Below, in pieces: positions 1 to 8,645 of a stretch of DNA of 64,000 bases. How positions within the stretch are numbered: the stretch's first letter is position 1; each line of letters starts with the position of its first letter. Below the pieces are notes generated by a model. The model did no database searches and was not told where the DNA came from. It saw only the letters and a list, made by a program, of their open reading frames with translations. Position numbers and translations under genes: made by a program. This DNA is from Bacteroidota bacterium. GTDB taxonomy: Bacteria; Bacteroidota; Bacteroidia; Cytophagales; Cyclobacteriaceae. Location of the stretch: positions 1 through 64,000 of the forward strand of contig JAJRQT010000185.1 of NCBI GenBank assembly GCA_024280115.1. Reading direction: 5' to 3'.

Positions 1-353
1 ATTGCGGATTTCCATCTCCCGGATAAATCGCAATCTTAATGAATCTTTTTTTTCATGATGATTAAATTTTAGTGTCCTAGAATTTAATCATTTCTTCTCA
101 ATTTACCGACTAAAAGGAGGTTTCGTTCAACAATTGGGTAATAGCAATAGCTATTATTTCTTTTATATCCTTTGTGCTAATCTAATGGATTTTTAATTGA
201 ATCGAAAGATATTACAGCCACATAAAAAAACGCTCAATGTCGATCCCAAATGTCTCATTGGGGTATTCCACAAAGAGACCGCATTGCATGCGAAGGATCA
301 ATCTATTGAGGTTCCGCCGTCATCTACACTTTTATTAAACCGCTGTACACACT
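1..353. other. no gene recognised at left edge
   Basis: About 350 bases of AT-rich DNA before the first gene. A plus-strand open frame from 197 to 508 runs antisense into the OmpA-like gene, and its translation has no recognisable motif, so I do not call it. No tRNA, hairpin terminator or promoter consensus was recognised here. Confidence 0.5.
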
Positions 354-1316
354 TTAGTTCAGTCGCAAGACTAATTCTACCCGCCTGTTTATTGACTTAC
401 CACCGTCGGATTGGTTTGTTGATAACGGAGAAAAGGGTCCGGCACCATAGTCCATTAGCTGAGAAGTATTTACACTATATTTTTTCAATTCTTCTATCAC
501 TGCTTTAGCCCTGCCTTTCGAAAGAGAAATATTACTGTCCAAATCCCCCGTATCATCGGTATGACCCACCACATAAAACGATAACCGCGCATTATCTTTT
601 AAATAGGTGGCAATGGCATTTAGGGCAGGTTTCGACTGATCTGTTATGATATCTTTGCCTGTTTCAAAATAAATTCCATGCAACACAGCTTTTCCCTCAC
701 TTTTTATTTTAGCTTTTAACAGCTCAGGGGCAAGTTCAACTGTTCCCTCCCGCATTGTGTTGGTTTCTGAAACATCCACGGAATACAAATCTCTTTGACT
801 GCTGATGATTATCATTACAAAATAGGTCTTATCTTCCGTTTTCTTTTTTGCTGAGAGGTAGTGGCTGGCCCAGCCTACCAGGTAACCCTTATCATTTATG
901 CTCATGGAACCGTAATTCCTGCTTTCCAATTCTTTTTTTGGGTAACCATAAATAGATTTGACCTTCTGTTTTACATTACATTTGCCACTCTCGCAGGCTA
1001 ATAACAAATCAAAATCTGCATTTTCAAGCACTTTCTTGTAGCTCATAAAGACTTCAAATGGTGAAACTTCCGCCGGTCTTTTATAGATATTGCTGTTCAA
1101 AGCCCCCTCTACAATCAGGGTTGATGGATTTTTGTTTGCATCCAGCGGCACTACCAGGAGTGTCAGGGAAGCAAAGCGAGATTGATAGTTTCCCAAATGA
1201 GTACTTCCTTTAAAAGGTGAAACCAATGATTCTAAATCCTGGGCAGAAAGTGAATGCAGTGGCAATACAATTATCGCGATGAGCAGGAGAAATTGATTTC
1301 TTTTGAGTGGTTTCAT
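354..1316 (-). CDS. DUF4892 and OmpA-like domain protein, exported
   Basis: A 320-residue envelope protein. An N-terminal signal peptide (hydrophobic residues about 8-25, ending near SAQ) leads into a middle region of about 170 residues resembling the DUF4892 family (the EVFMSYKKVL stretch and a Cys pair in CESGKC). The C-terminal 105 residues are an OmpA-like peptidoglycan-binding domain: the YFETGKD start, GHTDDTG, LSKGRA and the closing NRRVEL are all present. In this family the domain anchors a periplasmic or outer-membrane protein to the cell wall. No transmembrane barrel precedes it, so a soluble periplasmic or lipid-free form is likely. It stands alone, with about 190 bases between it and the DUF779 gene upstream. 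The role of the DUF4892 part is unknown. Confidence 0.85.
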   Translation of the reverse strand: MKPLKRNQFLLLIAIIVLPLHSLSAQDLESLVSPFKGSTHLGNYQSRFASLTLLVVPLDANKNPSTLIVEGALNSNIYKRPAEVSPFEVFMSYKKVLENADFDLLLACESGKCNVKQKVKSIYGYPKKELESRNYGSMSINDKGYLVGWASHYLSAKKKTEDKTYFVMIIISSQRDLYSVDVSETNTMREGTVELAPELLKAKIKSEGKAVLHGIYFETGKDIITDQSKPALNAIATYLKDNARLSFYVVGHTDDTGDLDSNISLSKGRAKAVIEELKKYSVNTSQLMDYGAGPFSPLSTNQSDGGKSINRRVELVLRLN

Positions 1317-1506
1317 TCTATAGTTCTTTGGTTAATAATTTATAGTTAATTGCATATTATGGAGAAACTATCATTTGGGGCGTCTGCCCGAATCAGGTAT
1401 AAATTTCCAATCCGATATAGTTTCTGGATTTGTCTAAAGATAGTAACTGATTCATAGTCTTCACAATATAAAGAACAGTCGGGATTTCATATTATCGGGC
1501 GGCAGG

Positions 1507-1866
1507 CTACATATTTAGCCCGGCATTTTCTTCATCATTCAAGAGTCTCGAATGAATGATAAACCTCAACCCTAACGGGATTTCAAGTGAAAAACTTGAA
1601 CCTCTTCCTTCCGTGATGTCAACAGTTAAATGAGTGTGTTTCCAATATTCAAATTGGTCCTGGTTCATATAATAGTTTACACCTTCCAGTTGACCAAGCA
1701 AAATATCGCTATCATCAAGGTACATATCCCCTTCTTCAATAACCATTGGCGCAGAACCGTCACAACAACCGCCACTTTGATGGAATATTAAGTCTCCATG
1801 TTTTGCTTTAAGCTGCTTTACTATCTCCGCTGCTTTTTCCGTAATCGCTACTCGTTCAAATTTCAT
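1507..1866 (-). CDS. DUF779 family protein
   Basis: A 119-residue cytoplasmic protein of the DUF779 family, recognised by the HQSGGCCDGSAPM stretch near residues 29-41 and the WKHTHLTVDITEGRGSSFSLE segment further on. The adjacent cysteines suggest metal or redox chemistry, but no activity is established as far as I know. Members are typically encoded next to acetaldehyde/aldehyde dehydrogenases, and here it lies immediately downstream of one on the same strand, 63 bases away. A strong hairpin sits in that gap, so its expression may be partly uncoupled from the dehydrogenase. The gene itself is intact although its partner is frameshifted. Confidence 0.85.
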   Translation of the reverse strand: MKFERVAITEKAAEIVKQLKAKHGDLIFHQSGGCCDGSAPMVIEEGDMYLDDSDILLGQLEGVNYYMNQDQFEYWKHTHLTVDITEGRGSSFSLEIPLGLRFIIHSRLLNDEENAGLNM

Positions 1867-1881
1867 TTTTATTATTTCGAA

Positions 1882-1913
1882 AAATGGCTGACAAATTGTT
1901 TAGTCAGCCATTT
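1882..1913 (-). terminator. hairpin between aldehyde dehydrogenase and DUF779
   Basis: A perfect 11-bp stem (AAATGGCTGAC paired with GTCAGCCATTT) with a 10-base loop lies 17 bases after the dehydrogenase stop codon and just before the DUF779 start. It is flanked by A/T runs, as expected of an intrinsic terminator or an intra-operon attenuator on the minus strand. Confidence 0.6.
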
Positions 1914-1929
1914 ATTTAAATATCATTTC

Positions 1930-3428
1930 CTAAAAGAAACCTAATTTGTTCTTGTCATATGAAATTAACATGTTCTTTGCCTGGCGATAATGATTCATCA
2001 TCATCAAATGGTTCTCTCTACCAAAACCTGACTTTTTATACCCTCCAAAAGGTGCATGAGCCGGATATGCATGATAACAATTTACCCAAACTCTACCTGC
2101 TTTTATCGCTCTTGGAATTTGATACAGTTGATGCGCGTCTCTTGTCCAAACACCTGCGCCTAATCCGTAGAGCGTATCGTTAGCAATTTCTATTGCTTCC
2201 ACTTCATCTTTAAATTTAGTAACCGAAACTACCGGACCAAAAATTTCTTCCTGGAAGACACGCATTTTATTGTGCCCTTCTAAAATTGTGGGTTCAATGT
2301 AAAAACCGTTTGCAAGCGCTCCATCTAATTTACAGGCATTTCCACCGGTTAAAACTTTTGCGCCTTCTTCCTTACCAATTTTAAGGTATGAAAGAATTTT
2401 TTCGTATTGGTCATTGGATGCCTGGGCACCTACCATTGTATTTACATCATAAGGATTGTCTTGAACAATTGCTTTTGTTCTGGCAACAACTCTTTCCATA
2501 AACGCATCATAAATATCTTCTTGTACAAGTATTCTTGAAGGGCAGGTGCAAACTTCACCTTGATTGAACGCAAATAGCACAGCGCCTTCAATCGCTTTAT
2601 CTAAATATGCATCATCTTCATCCATTACTGAATTGAAGAATATGTTAGGTGACTTACCCCCTAATTCCATAGTTACGGGATTCAGGTTTTTAGAGGCGTA
2701 TTGCATGATTAACTGACCTGTAGTGGTTTCTCCGGTAAACGCAACTTTATCGACTTTTGAGTGAGACGCCAAAGGTTTTCCCGCTTCCGGGCCAAAGCCA
2801 TGAATGACATTGACAACTCCCGGAGGAAATACTTCCGCGATTTTCTCCATTAATAAGGTAGCGGTTGAAGGTGTTTGCTCTGCGGGTTTTAAAACCACAC
2901 AGTTTCCTGCGGCTAAAGCCGGGGGCAATTTCCACGACAACATCAACAATGGAAAATTCCAGGGAATAATTTGAGCAATGACTCCAAGAGGCTCCCTGAT
3001 TATCATTGAAAGTGTATTGGCATCCAACTCTGTGGCAGAACCTTCTTCCGCCCTGATAGCGGCTGCAAAATAACGCCAATGATCAACAGCTAAAGGAATA
3101 TCTGCATTCAGGGTTTCTCTAATCGGCTTACCATTATCACAAGTTTCCACCAGGGCAAACTCTTCTAAATTTGCCTCAATAATGTCTGCAACTTTATTTA
3201 GCAATCCCGATCTTTCGGCTGCAGAAGAGTTTCCCCAGGCATCCTTGGCATTATTGGCCGCTGCTACCGCATTGTCCACATCTTCTTTTGCGAACGTGGA
3301 TACTTAGCAATCAGCGAATTGTCAACTGGGGAGGTGTTGTCAAAATATGCTCCTCCTGCAGGGTCAACGAATTTTCCGTTGATAAAATTCCCATACTTTT
3401 CTTTAAATTTTGGCTTTGAATAACTCAT
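1930..3428 (-). pseudogene. NAD-dependent aldehyde dehydrogenase, frameshifted near N-terminus
   Basis: Encodes an aldehyde dehydrogenase of the AldB/AcoD/ExaC acetaldehyde-dehydrogenase type, which oxidises short aldehydes to acids. Visible motifs are [10 protein letters not shown], the KPAEQTP nucleotide-binding stretch, [10 protein letters not shown], the general-base MELGGKSPN, the catalytic-cysteine region [18 protein letters not shown] and PFGGYKKSG. The reading frame is broken. The natural start ATG at 3426-3428 begins MSYSKPKFKEKYGNFINGKF and runs about 45 codons, then the frame shifts by one base at about 3291-3296 (CGTTC followed by GCAAAAG). The rest, from AKEDVDNAV onward, is open to 1930. 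Restoring one base gives a normal protein of about 500 residues. Either a recent one-base deletion or a sequencing error; the first internal ATG would remove part of the NAD-binding domain. The DUF779 partner lies downstream. Confidence 0.85.
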
Positions 3429-3874
3429 ATTATTTTGTTTTTAACTAAATAACGCCTACTCTTTTATAGATTTTCGGTTTTCTCTATTTTTTTCTAATGA
3501 ATTTCAACAATATTGGCATATATCGAATCTGAGGTATTTATTCACCCTATTTTTTAGTTTAAATCTAACGAATTGTGGAGACATTGCATACTGATTATTG
3601 CATTAATCATCATACAGGCCTGTCCTACTTTGTATATTGTCTATTGTTAATCGCATGTTGTGGTAAAGCTGCTAAGCATGGCGCCCGCATAGTTTAACCC
3701 AAATGCTCCAAACTATAGATCGCTTCGTTCCTCGCAATGACGTTCGGGGCTTAACTTACTGACAATTCTAAAATCATTAACGTTCAACATAATCTATTAT
3801 TGATAATTGAAACAAAATGGCCTATATTCCATAAAACTTTATCAACAATGATTTCGCAACTTTCTTTAAAATCA
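3429..3874. other. intergenic region with one dispersed repeat
   Basis: No gene seen. The only recognisable content is a short dispersed repeat near 3713-3742, listed separately. It serves as the divergent upstream region of the aldehyde dehydrogenase and the beta-helix lipoprotein. I see no clear promoter consensus. Confidence 0.5.
3713..3742. repeat. short dispersed repeat (GCGAGGAACGAAGCGAT type)
   Basis: On the minus strand this reads GTCATTGCGAGGAACGAAGC followed by GATCTATAG, a sequence type I recognise as a widespread dispersed intergenic repeat in many bacterial genomes. Only one copy is in this window. Confidence 0.5.
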
Positions 3875-5932
3875 ATGCCCTTAAAAATCAGGCAGCTAAC
3901 GATTGCGCTATTTCTCCTCTCCTCCATAGTGGCCTGCTCCCCCGAGCAAAATTATTTTATTTCGCCGGATGGCAATGACCAGAATGATGGCACCATTGAT
4001 CAACCTTTTGCCACGCTTGAACGGGCTAAAATTGCGATTAAAGAGGCTGCCGAAAAACCAGTCACCATCTTTCTTCGGGAAGGTTACTACCAACTTCAAC
4101 AATCTTTTGTTTTAACAGGAACCGATGTACCGGGCAATATACCTGTTTTAATTTCCGCCTACCCCGGAGAGGAAGTCCACCTGATCGGTGGTCGGGAAAT
4201 CAAAGGCTTTAAAGCAATGGATGAACAATCAAAAGCCGGCAAACAAATAAAACCAAAATATCATCATCAAATTTTACAGATAGATCTAAGAGCCCTGGGA
4301 ATTAGTGAATACGGAGAAATGTCGGCCAGGGGATTTGGCAAACCTATTCAGCCTTCAGGCCTGGAATTGTATTTTGATGAGCGGCCTATGACCCTCGCCC
4401 GCTGGCCCAATGACGAATGGGCAACAATTGGGGAAGTCCCTGAGGCACTAGATGGGAAAGGTTTTATTTACTCGGGAAACAGACCTTCAAGCTGGCTCGG
4501 AGCGCCGGATATCTGGCTACACGGCTACTGGAAGTATGATTGGGCAGATACTTATGTAAGCATAGCTGATATAGATACGCTTGAAAAGGTGATAATTTCT
4601 GAAACCCCATCCGGATATCCCTACACAAAAGGCAAGCGCTTTTATGCACTTAACCTGCTGGAAGAGCTTGACACTCCCGGTGAATGGTACCTGGATCGCG
4701 CAACTGGCATCCTATATTTCTGGCCGCCATCAGATCCTGAGAATGTAAAAATATTCGTCTCCTTATTGAAGGAGCCACTCATACAATTGAAAAATACGAG
4801 CAATGTTGCCATTAAAAACCTGACACTGGAATATAGCTGTGGCGGTGGAGTTGAAATCATTGGCGGATCAAATAATGTGATAAAAGATTGTACACTGAGA
4901 AACATGGGAACAGTGGCTGTGAGCATTGGAAAGTTGGAGGGCAACATCAGCGGCCTGATCTATAATAATACTCTTTATAACGGAGATGCCGGAACGGGAA
5001 ATGGTGTGTCCGGTTGCACCATCCACACTACAGGCGAGGGCGGTGTTATGCTTGGAGGAGGTGACAGAAAAACGCTGACACGGGGAAACAATTATGTCGA
5101 GAACAGTGATATTTACAATTCTTCGCGATGGGTGCGCACCTATCGTGCAGGTATCTTCATGTATGGCGTGGGCAACATCGTGAAACATAATGAAATTCAT
5201 GACCTGCCACATACCGCGGTATTTTTCTGGGGAAATGACCATCTCATGGAGTACAATGAGATTCATCATGTGTGCATGGAAACCGGGGATGCAGGCGCTT
5301 TCTATAATGGCCGCGACTGGACCCAACGCGGCAGCATGATCCGGCACAATTATTTTCATCACCTGCACGGGGTAGAAGGCCAACAAGGCTGGAATGAGGT
5401 AATGGCCATTTACCTTGATGACTGGTCGAGTGGCGCTACGATATTTGGAAATATTTTCTACAAAGCCGGTCGCAGTATCATGATTGGTGGTGGCAGGGAC
5501 AATATCGTAGAAAATAATATTGTGATAGACGGACAGCCGGCTGTGCATGTAGATGCGCGGGGCCTGGGCTGGGCAAAATACTATTTCAATGGAGGTGACA
5601 GCACACTTTTCAAACGGCTTCAGGCCATTCATCCCCTGGATCCACCATATAGTGAACGCTATCCACAGCTTGTTAATTTGCTCGAAGATGATCCTGTCCT
5701 GCCCAAGGGAAACAGATTTTTGCGAAATATCAGCTCCGGCGGCAGATGGATAGATTTGCTGAATGGTGTCAATGATACGCTGGTTTATTTTCAGAATAAT
5801 CAAATCGACCTGGATAACTCATTTTATACTATTGAAGAAGATAGCTACAGGTTAAAATTTGATGCTGACATGTATCCGCCAGGCTTTCAGGCAATTCCTT
5901 TTGAAAAAATAGGCTTGAATGCAACTGATTAA
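3875..5932 (+). CDS. right-handed parallel beta-helix lipoprotein
   Basis: A secreted lipoprotein of about 685 residues. I chose the ATG at 3875 because it begins directly with a lipoprotein signal peptide (MPLKIRQ, hydrophobic core, lipobox SIVAC). Upstream in-frame ATGs at 3800 and 3848 would add an odd leader. After the Cys comes the SPDGNDQNDGTIDQPFATLE opening typical of parallel beta-helix carbohydrate-active proteins (DUF1565/Beta_helix type). It is followed by short beta repeats with many N/G turns (NNVIKDCTLRN, HNEIHDLPHTAVFFWGND, EYNEIHHVCMETGDAGAFYN), concentrated around residues 310-560. Such proteins bind or cleave polysaccharides at the cell surface, but the catalytic type cannot be named from sequence alone. 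A sugar-type Gfo/Idh/MocA oxidoreductase follows on the same strand. Confidence 0.8.
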   Translation: MPLKIRQLTIALFLLSSIVACSPEQNYFISPDGNDQNDGTIDQPFATLERAKIAIKEAAEKPVTIFLREGYYQLQQSFVLTGTDVPGNIPVLISAYPGEEVHLIGGREIKGFKAMDEQSKAGKQIKPKYHHQILQIDLRALGISEYGEMSARGFGKPIQPSGLELYFDERPMTLARWPNDEWATIGEVPEALDGKGFIYSGNRPSSWLGAPDIWLHGYWKYDWADTYVSIADIDTLEKVIISETPSGYPYTKGKRFYALNLLEELDTPGEWYLDRATGILYFWPPSDPENVKIFVSLLKEPLIQLKNTSNVAIKNLTLEYSCGGGVEIIGGSNNVIKDCTLRNMGTVAVSIGKLEGNISGLIYNNTLYNGDAGTGNGVSGCTIHTTGEGGVMLGGGDRKTLTRGNNYVENSDIYNSSRWVRTYRAGIFMYGVGNIVKHNEIHDLPHTAVFFWGNDHLMEYNEIHHVCMETGDAGAFYNGRDWTQRGSMIRHNYFHHLHGVEGQQGWNEVMAIYLDDWSSGATIFGNIFYKAGRSIMIGGGRDNIVENNIVIDGQPAVHVDARGLGWAKYYFNGGDSTLFKRLQAIHPLDPPYSERYPQLVNLLEDDPVLPKGNRFLRNISSGGRWIDLLNGVNDTLVYFQNNQIDLDNSFYTIEEDSYRLKFDADMYPPGFQAIPFEKIGLNATD

Positions 5933-6284
5933 TCCGGCGCTGAACAGTAAGTAATTGAATCCACTCCGAATGTTAAAACACTCCTAAATCCCTTAAAGGC
6001 CCGCCTGCGGCTGGCAGATTTAATGGAAGTTGTTTCAAAAAGACTGAAGTCAGAAATCAGCAGACCGAAGTATTAGATGTTGAGAATCCTAAAAAATTGG
6101 AAACCAGAGTTTTTAACCATTTCCCCATCTGTCATAATTCGCAAACTTAACTTCCGACTCTGGGCTTCTGTCTTCGGACAAATCATTATTTCAATTAAAT
6201 TAACAGTAAAAGCATAATTCTTATTGGCAAGATATCTTGAATATTAGAGAATGGTTTTGGATATTAGACAAAACACCTATAACT
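5933..6284. other. intergenic, short GC-rich and word-like repeats
   Basis: About 350 bases without a gene. They contain the GC-rich fragment CCCGCCTGCGGCTGGCAG near 6000 and degenerate words such as GACTGAAGTCAGAAATCAGC and ACTTCCGACTCTGGGCTTC (6040-6180). Words of the same style recur near 27210. No promoter or terminator was recognised. Confidence 0.5.
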
Positions 6285-7655
6285 ATGAAAAAAATTCACA
6301 GAAGAACATTCGCAAAAAAAGCCGCTGCTGCATCCTTAGCCTTGACAACTGCACCTTATATTTTCGGTAAAAACAGTAATTGGAAAGGCGCAAATGACAG
6401 ATTAAATGTTGCAGTCATTGGCATTCATGGCATGGGGCAATCGCATATAAAATCCTACAATGAATTAAAGGATGTTCATGTTGCCGCCATTTGCGATGTA
6501 GATGAAAATCTTTTTGAAGAAAGAATCCGGAAACTTTTTATTGACAAGGGAATTCAAAAACCAAAAATTTACACAGACCTAAGAAAGCTATACGAAGACA
6601 AAGATATCAATGCGGTTTCGATCACCATGCCAAATCACTGGCATACACTGGCTGCTATTTGGGCCATACAAGCCGGTAAGCATGTATCGGTAGAAAAACC
6701 ATGCTGTCATACATTTCATGAAGGGCAAAAGCTACTGGAAGCCGCGAATAAATACAATGTGATCGTTCAGGATGGCGCCGAACAGCGCAGCAATCCATGT
6801 GCACAATCAATGGCAGATTACCTGCATACCGGTAAACTTGGTGAGGTTTATTACGGAAAGGCGATGTGTTACAAAAGAAGAGATACCATCGGGCATACTC
6901 CAAATGAACCCGTCCCCGATGGTGTACACTACGACTTATGGATGGGTCCCGCCCCGGAAAAACCATTTTCGCAAAACAGGTTTCACTACAACTGGCATTG
7001 GCAGTGGGATTACGGCAATGGAGATATGGGCAACCAGGGCGTTCACGAGATGGATGTAGCGCGTTGGGGATTAAATGTCGGTTATCCAACCAAAATTACT
7101 TCTACAGGAGGGCATTTCATGTTCGATGATGACCAGGAAACGCCAAATACACAGATTTCCACTTTCGAATTCGATAACCCAAAAGGAAAAGGAGCAAAGA
7201 AAAAGATGCTCGTTTTTGAAGTGCGGCATTGGGACCATAATTTAGAAGGATTCTCCGGTAGAAAAAAAGATGATGATGGCGGATATATGACAAGCAGCGC
7301 CAACACAGTTGGTAATATTTTCCTGGGTTCTGAGGGATTTATGTTAAAAAATGTTGACAAATGGGAAACATTTCACGGTAAGGAAAGAACACCTGTTACG
7401 AGTGGAAGTGGTCTAGGCAATCACTATTTAAATTTTACTGAAACCATCAGAAATAATGACCCAAATCATTTGAATGGAAAAATTGAAGAAGGCGTGAAAT
7501 CCTGCTCATTGATACATTTGGCTAATATATCATATCGTCTGGGCCGAAGTCTCGAATTCGACCCTGTTTCCAAAAGATTTAAAGGTGATGAAGAGGCCAA
7601 TGCTATGCTGACCAAAAAATACAGGGCTCCATATGTGGTTCCGGAAATGGTGTAG
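6285..7655 (+). CDS. Gfo/Idh/MocA family oxidoreductase, Tat-exported
   Basis: A 456-residue NAD(P)-dependent oxidoreductase of the Gfo/Idh/MocA family, which oxidises or reduces sugars and cyclitols. The start at 6285 is preferred because it gives a twin-arginine signal (RRTFAKKAAAAS, then an Ala-rich segment ending near PYIFG). The Rossmann motif VAVIGIHGMGQSH follows, then ITMPNHWHTL and the family's EKP motif in SVEKPCCHTF. The closing NAMLTKKYRAPYVVPEMV is typical of the secreted Bacteroidota/Planctomycete branch. A twin-arginine leader implies folding with cofactor before export. It follows the beta-helix lipoprotein, which fits a small surface or periplasmic sugar-processing locus. A second paralogue lies at 30255-31532. 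Confidence 0.87.
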   Translation: MKKIHRRTFAKKAAAASLALTTAPYIFGKNSNWKGANDRLNVAVIGIHGMGQSHIKSYNELKDVHVAAICDVDENLFEERIRKLFIDKGIQKPKIYTDLRKLYEDKDINAVSITMPNHWHTLAAIWAIQAGKHVSVEKPCCHTFHEGQKLLEAANKYNVIVQDGAEQRSNPCAQSMADYLHTGKLGEVYYGKAMCYKRRDTIGHTPNEPVPDGVHYDLWMGPAPEKPFSQNRFHYNWHWQWDYGNGDMGNQGVHEMDVARWGLNVGYPTKITSTGGHFMFDDDQETPNTQISTFEFDNPKGKGAKKKMLVFEVRHWDHNLEGFSGRKKDDDGGYMTSSANTVGNIFLGSEGFMLKNVDKWETFHGKERTPVTSGSGLGNHYLNFTETIRNNDPNHLNGKIEEGVKSCSLIHLANISYRLGRSLEFDPVSKRFKGDEEANAMLTKKYRAPYVVPEMV

Positions 7656-8053
7656 TAATAGAATTTATAAAACCTGAGTCAGCTCAGAAAGGTATAATAC
7701 CCCAAAATCTCCTGAAGGCCCACCTACCCAACCTTGACGGACAGGAGGCTAGGCTCATGTCAATTACTATTGTTCGCTCTTCAAAGAAGAAAATTCCTTA
7801 ACATATTGACATCGGCCGGCGAGGCAGTGTTCTTTACTCAACTTGTTGAATTTCAATGATCAATCATTATATTTTTAACTGATTTAGAAAAATACCGTAT
7901 ATCATAATGGAATCAATTGACAATTGATGATTGAGATTGCGAGTTGCATAAAACCAAGTTGCCGGCGACCCGCAACCTTCACAATATTTGCTGAGTACAC
8001 TAACATAAAATTTGGTGAAATTGACAACATATTAGTCTAACATAATTAAATTG
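7656..8053. other. intergenic, fragments of GC-rich repeats
   Basis: About 400 bases with no gene. They hold fragments of the same GC-rich short repeats seen elsewhere (CCTTGACGGACAGGAGGC near 7732 and GGCCGGCGAGGCAG near 7813). No tRNA, hairpin or promoter consensus was recognised. Confidence 0.5.
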
Positions 8054-8458
8054 ATGACGATGAATACAAAAATTACTGCACTGACAATCGCCCTTCTTGG
8101 TTTTTCCTCAATTCTATTTGCACAGGATTCAAAATTTCAAAGGCTGGCGCCTTTCGATAGCGCGAAATTTAATGAACGCTTTGAGGAGTTCGATATATTA
8201 AGTATGGATTCTCTCAAGATCATTGATGGTGCTGTTTTTCTAAAAGATGAAAACAAAAATAAATATGCTATGAGGTGGTTTAAATTAAACGAAGATGACA
8301 TGGCTCCGATGCCTAAAATGGGGATAAGTAAGGATTTGCATTATAATATGAATATCAAAAAATATGAATCCTATCCAAAATTTGATGATTCTTTAAAATT
8401 GGAATTACTCGAAGAAAATAAAGACTTGAACAAACCCATGAAGAAAAAGAAGGAATAG
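8054..8458 (+). CDS. small secreted protein, unknown
   Basis: A protein of about 134 residues that I do not recognise. It begins with a clear signal peptide (TALTIALLGFSSILFAQ), so it is exported. The mature part is charged, rich in Lys, Asp and Glu, and ends in a run of KKKKE. Starts at 8054 or 8060 are both plausible and give nearly the same signal peptide. It sits alone between a sugar oxidoreductase and the GCS2-type enzyme, about 190 bases upstream of the latter. The coding character looks real (single long frame, normal composition), but no function can be offered. Confidence 0.6.
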   Translation: MTMNTKITALTIALLGFSSILFAQDSKFQRLAPFDSAKFNERFEEFDILSMDSLKIIDGAVFLKDENKNKYAMRWFKLNEDDMAPMPKMGISKDLHYNMNIKKYESYPKFDDSLKLELLEENKDLNKPMKKKKE

Positions 8459-8645
8459 GCAGGCCCCTCTAATTACATTTTATCAGTTATTTTCTCACTA
8501 CTGTCCACCAAATATTTTGTGTCATATGAGGCACTATTTTAAAGGAACCAAACAAATCAGCTAATCCGGTTGATTTTTTAGTAAATTTTTTATGCTTTAA
8601 CCACGAAAAGTCATAATTTATTTACTGAAAACAAATGTCAGAGTA

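Noticed and set aside
197-508. A 103-codon plus-strand frame at the left edge
   Set aside because: It overlaps the C-terminal OmpA domain in antisense and lacks recognisable coding features.
4868-5803. A 311-codon open frame on the minus strand
   Set aside because: It lies wholly antisense to the beta-helix lipoprotein, which has a signal peptide and clear repeats. The minus-strand translation has no motif; long antisense frames are common against Gly/Asn-rich repeats.
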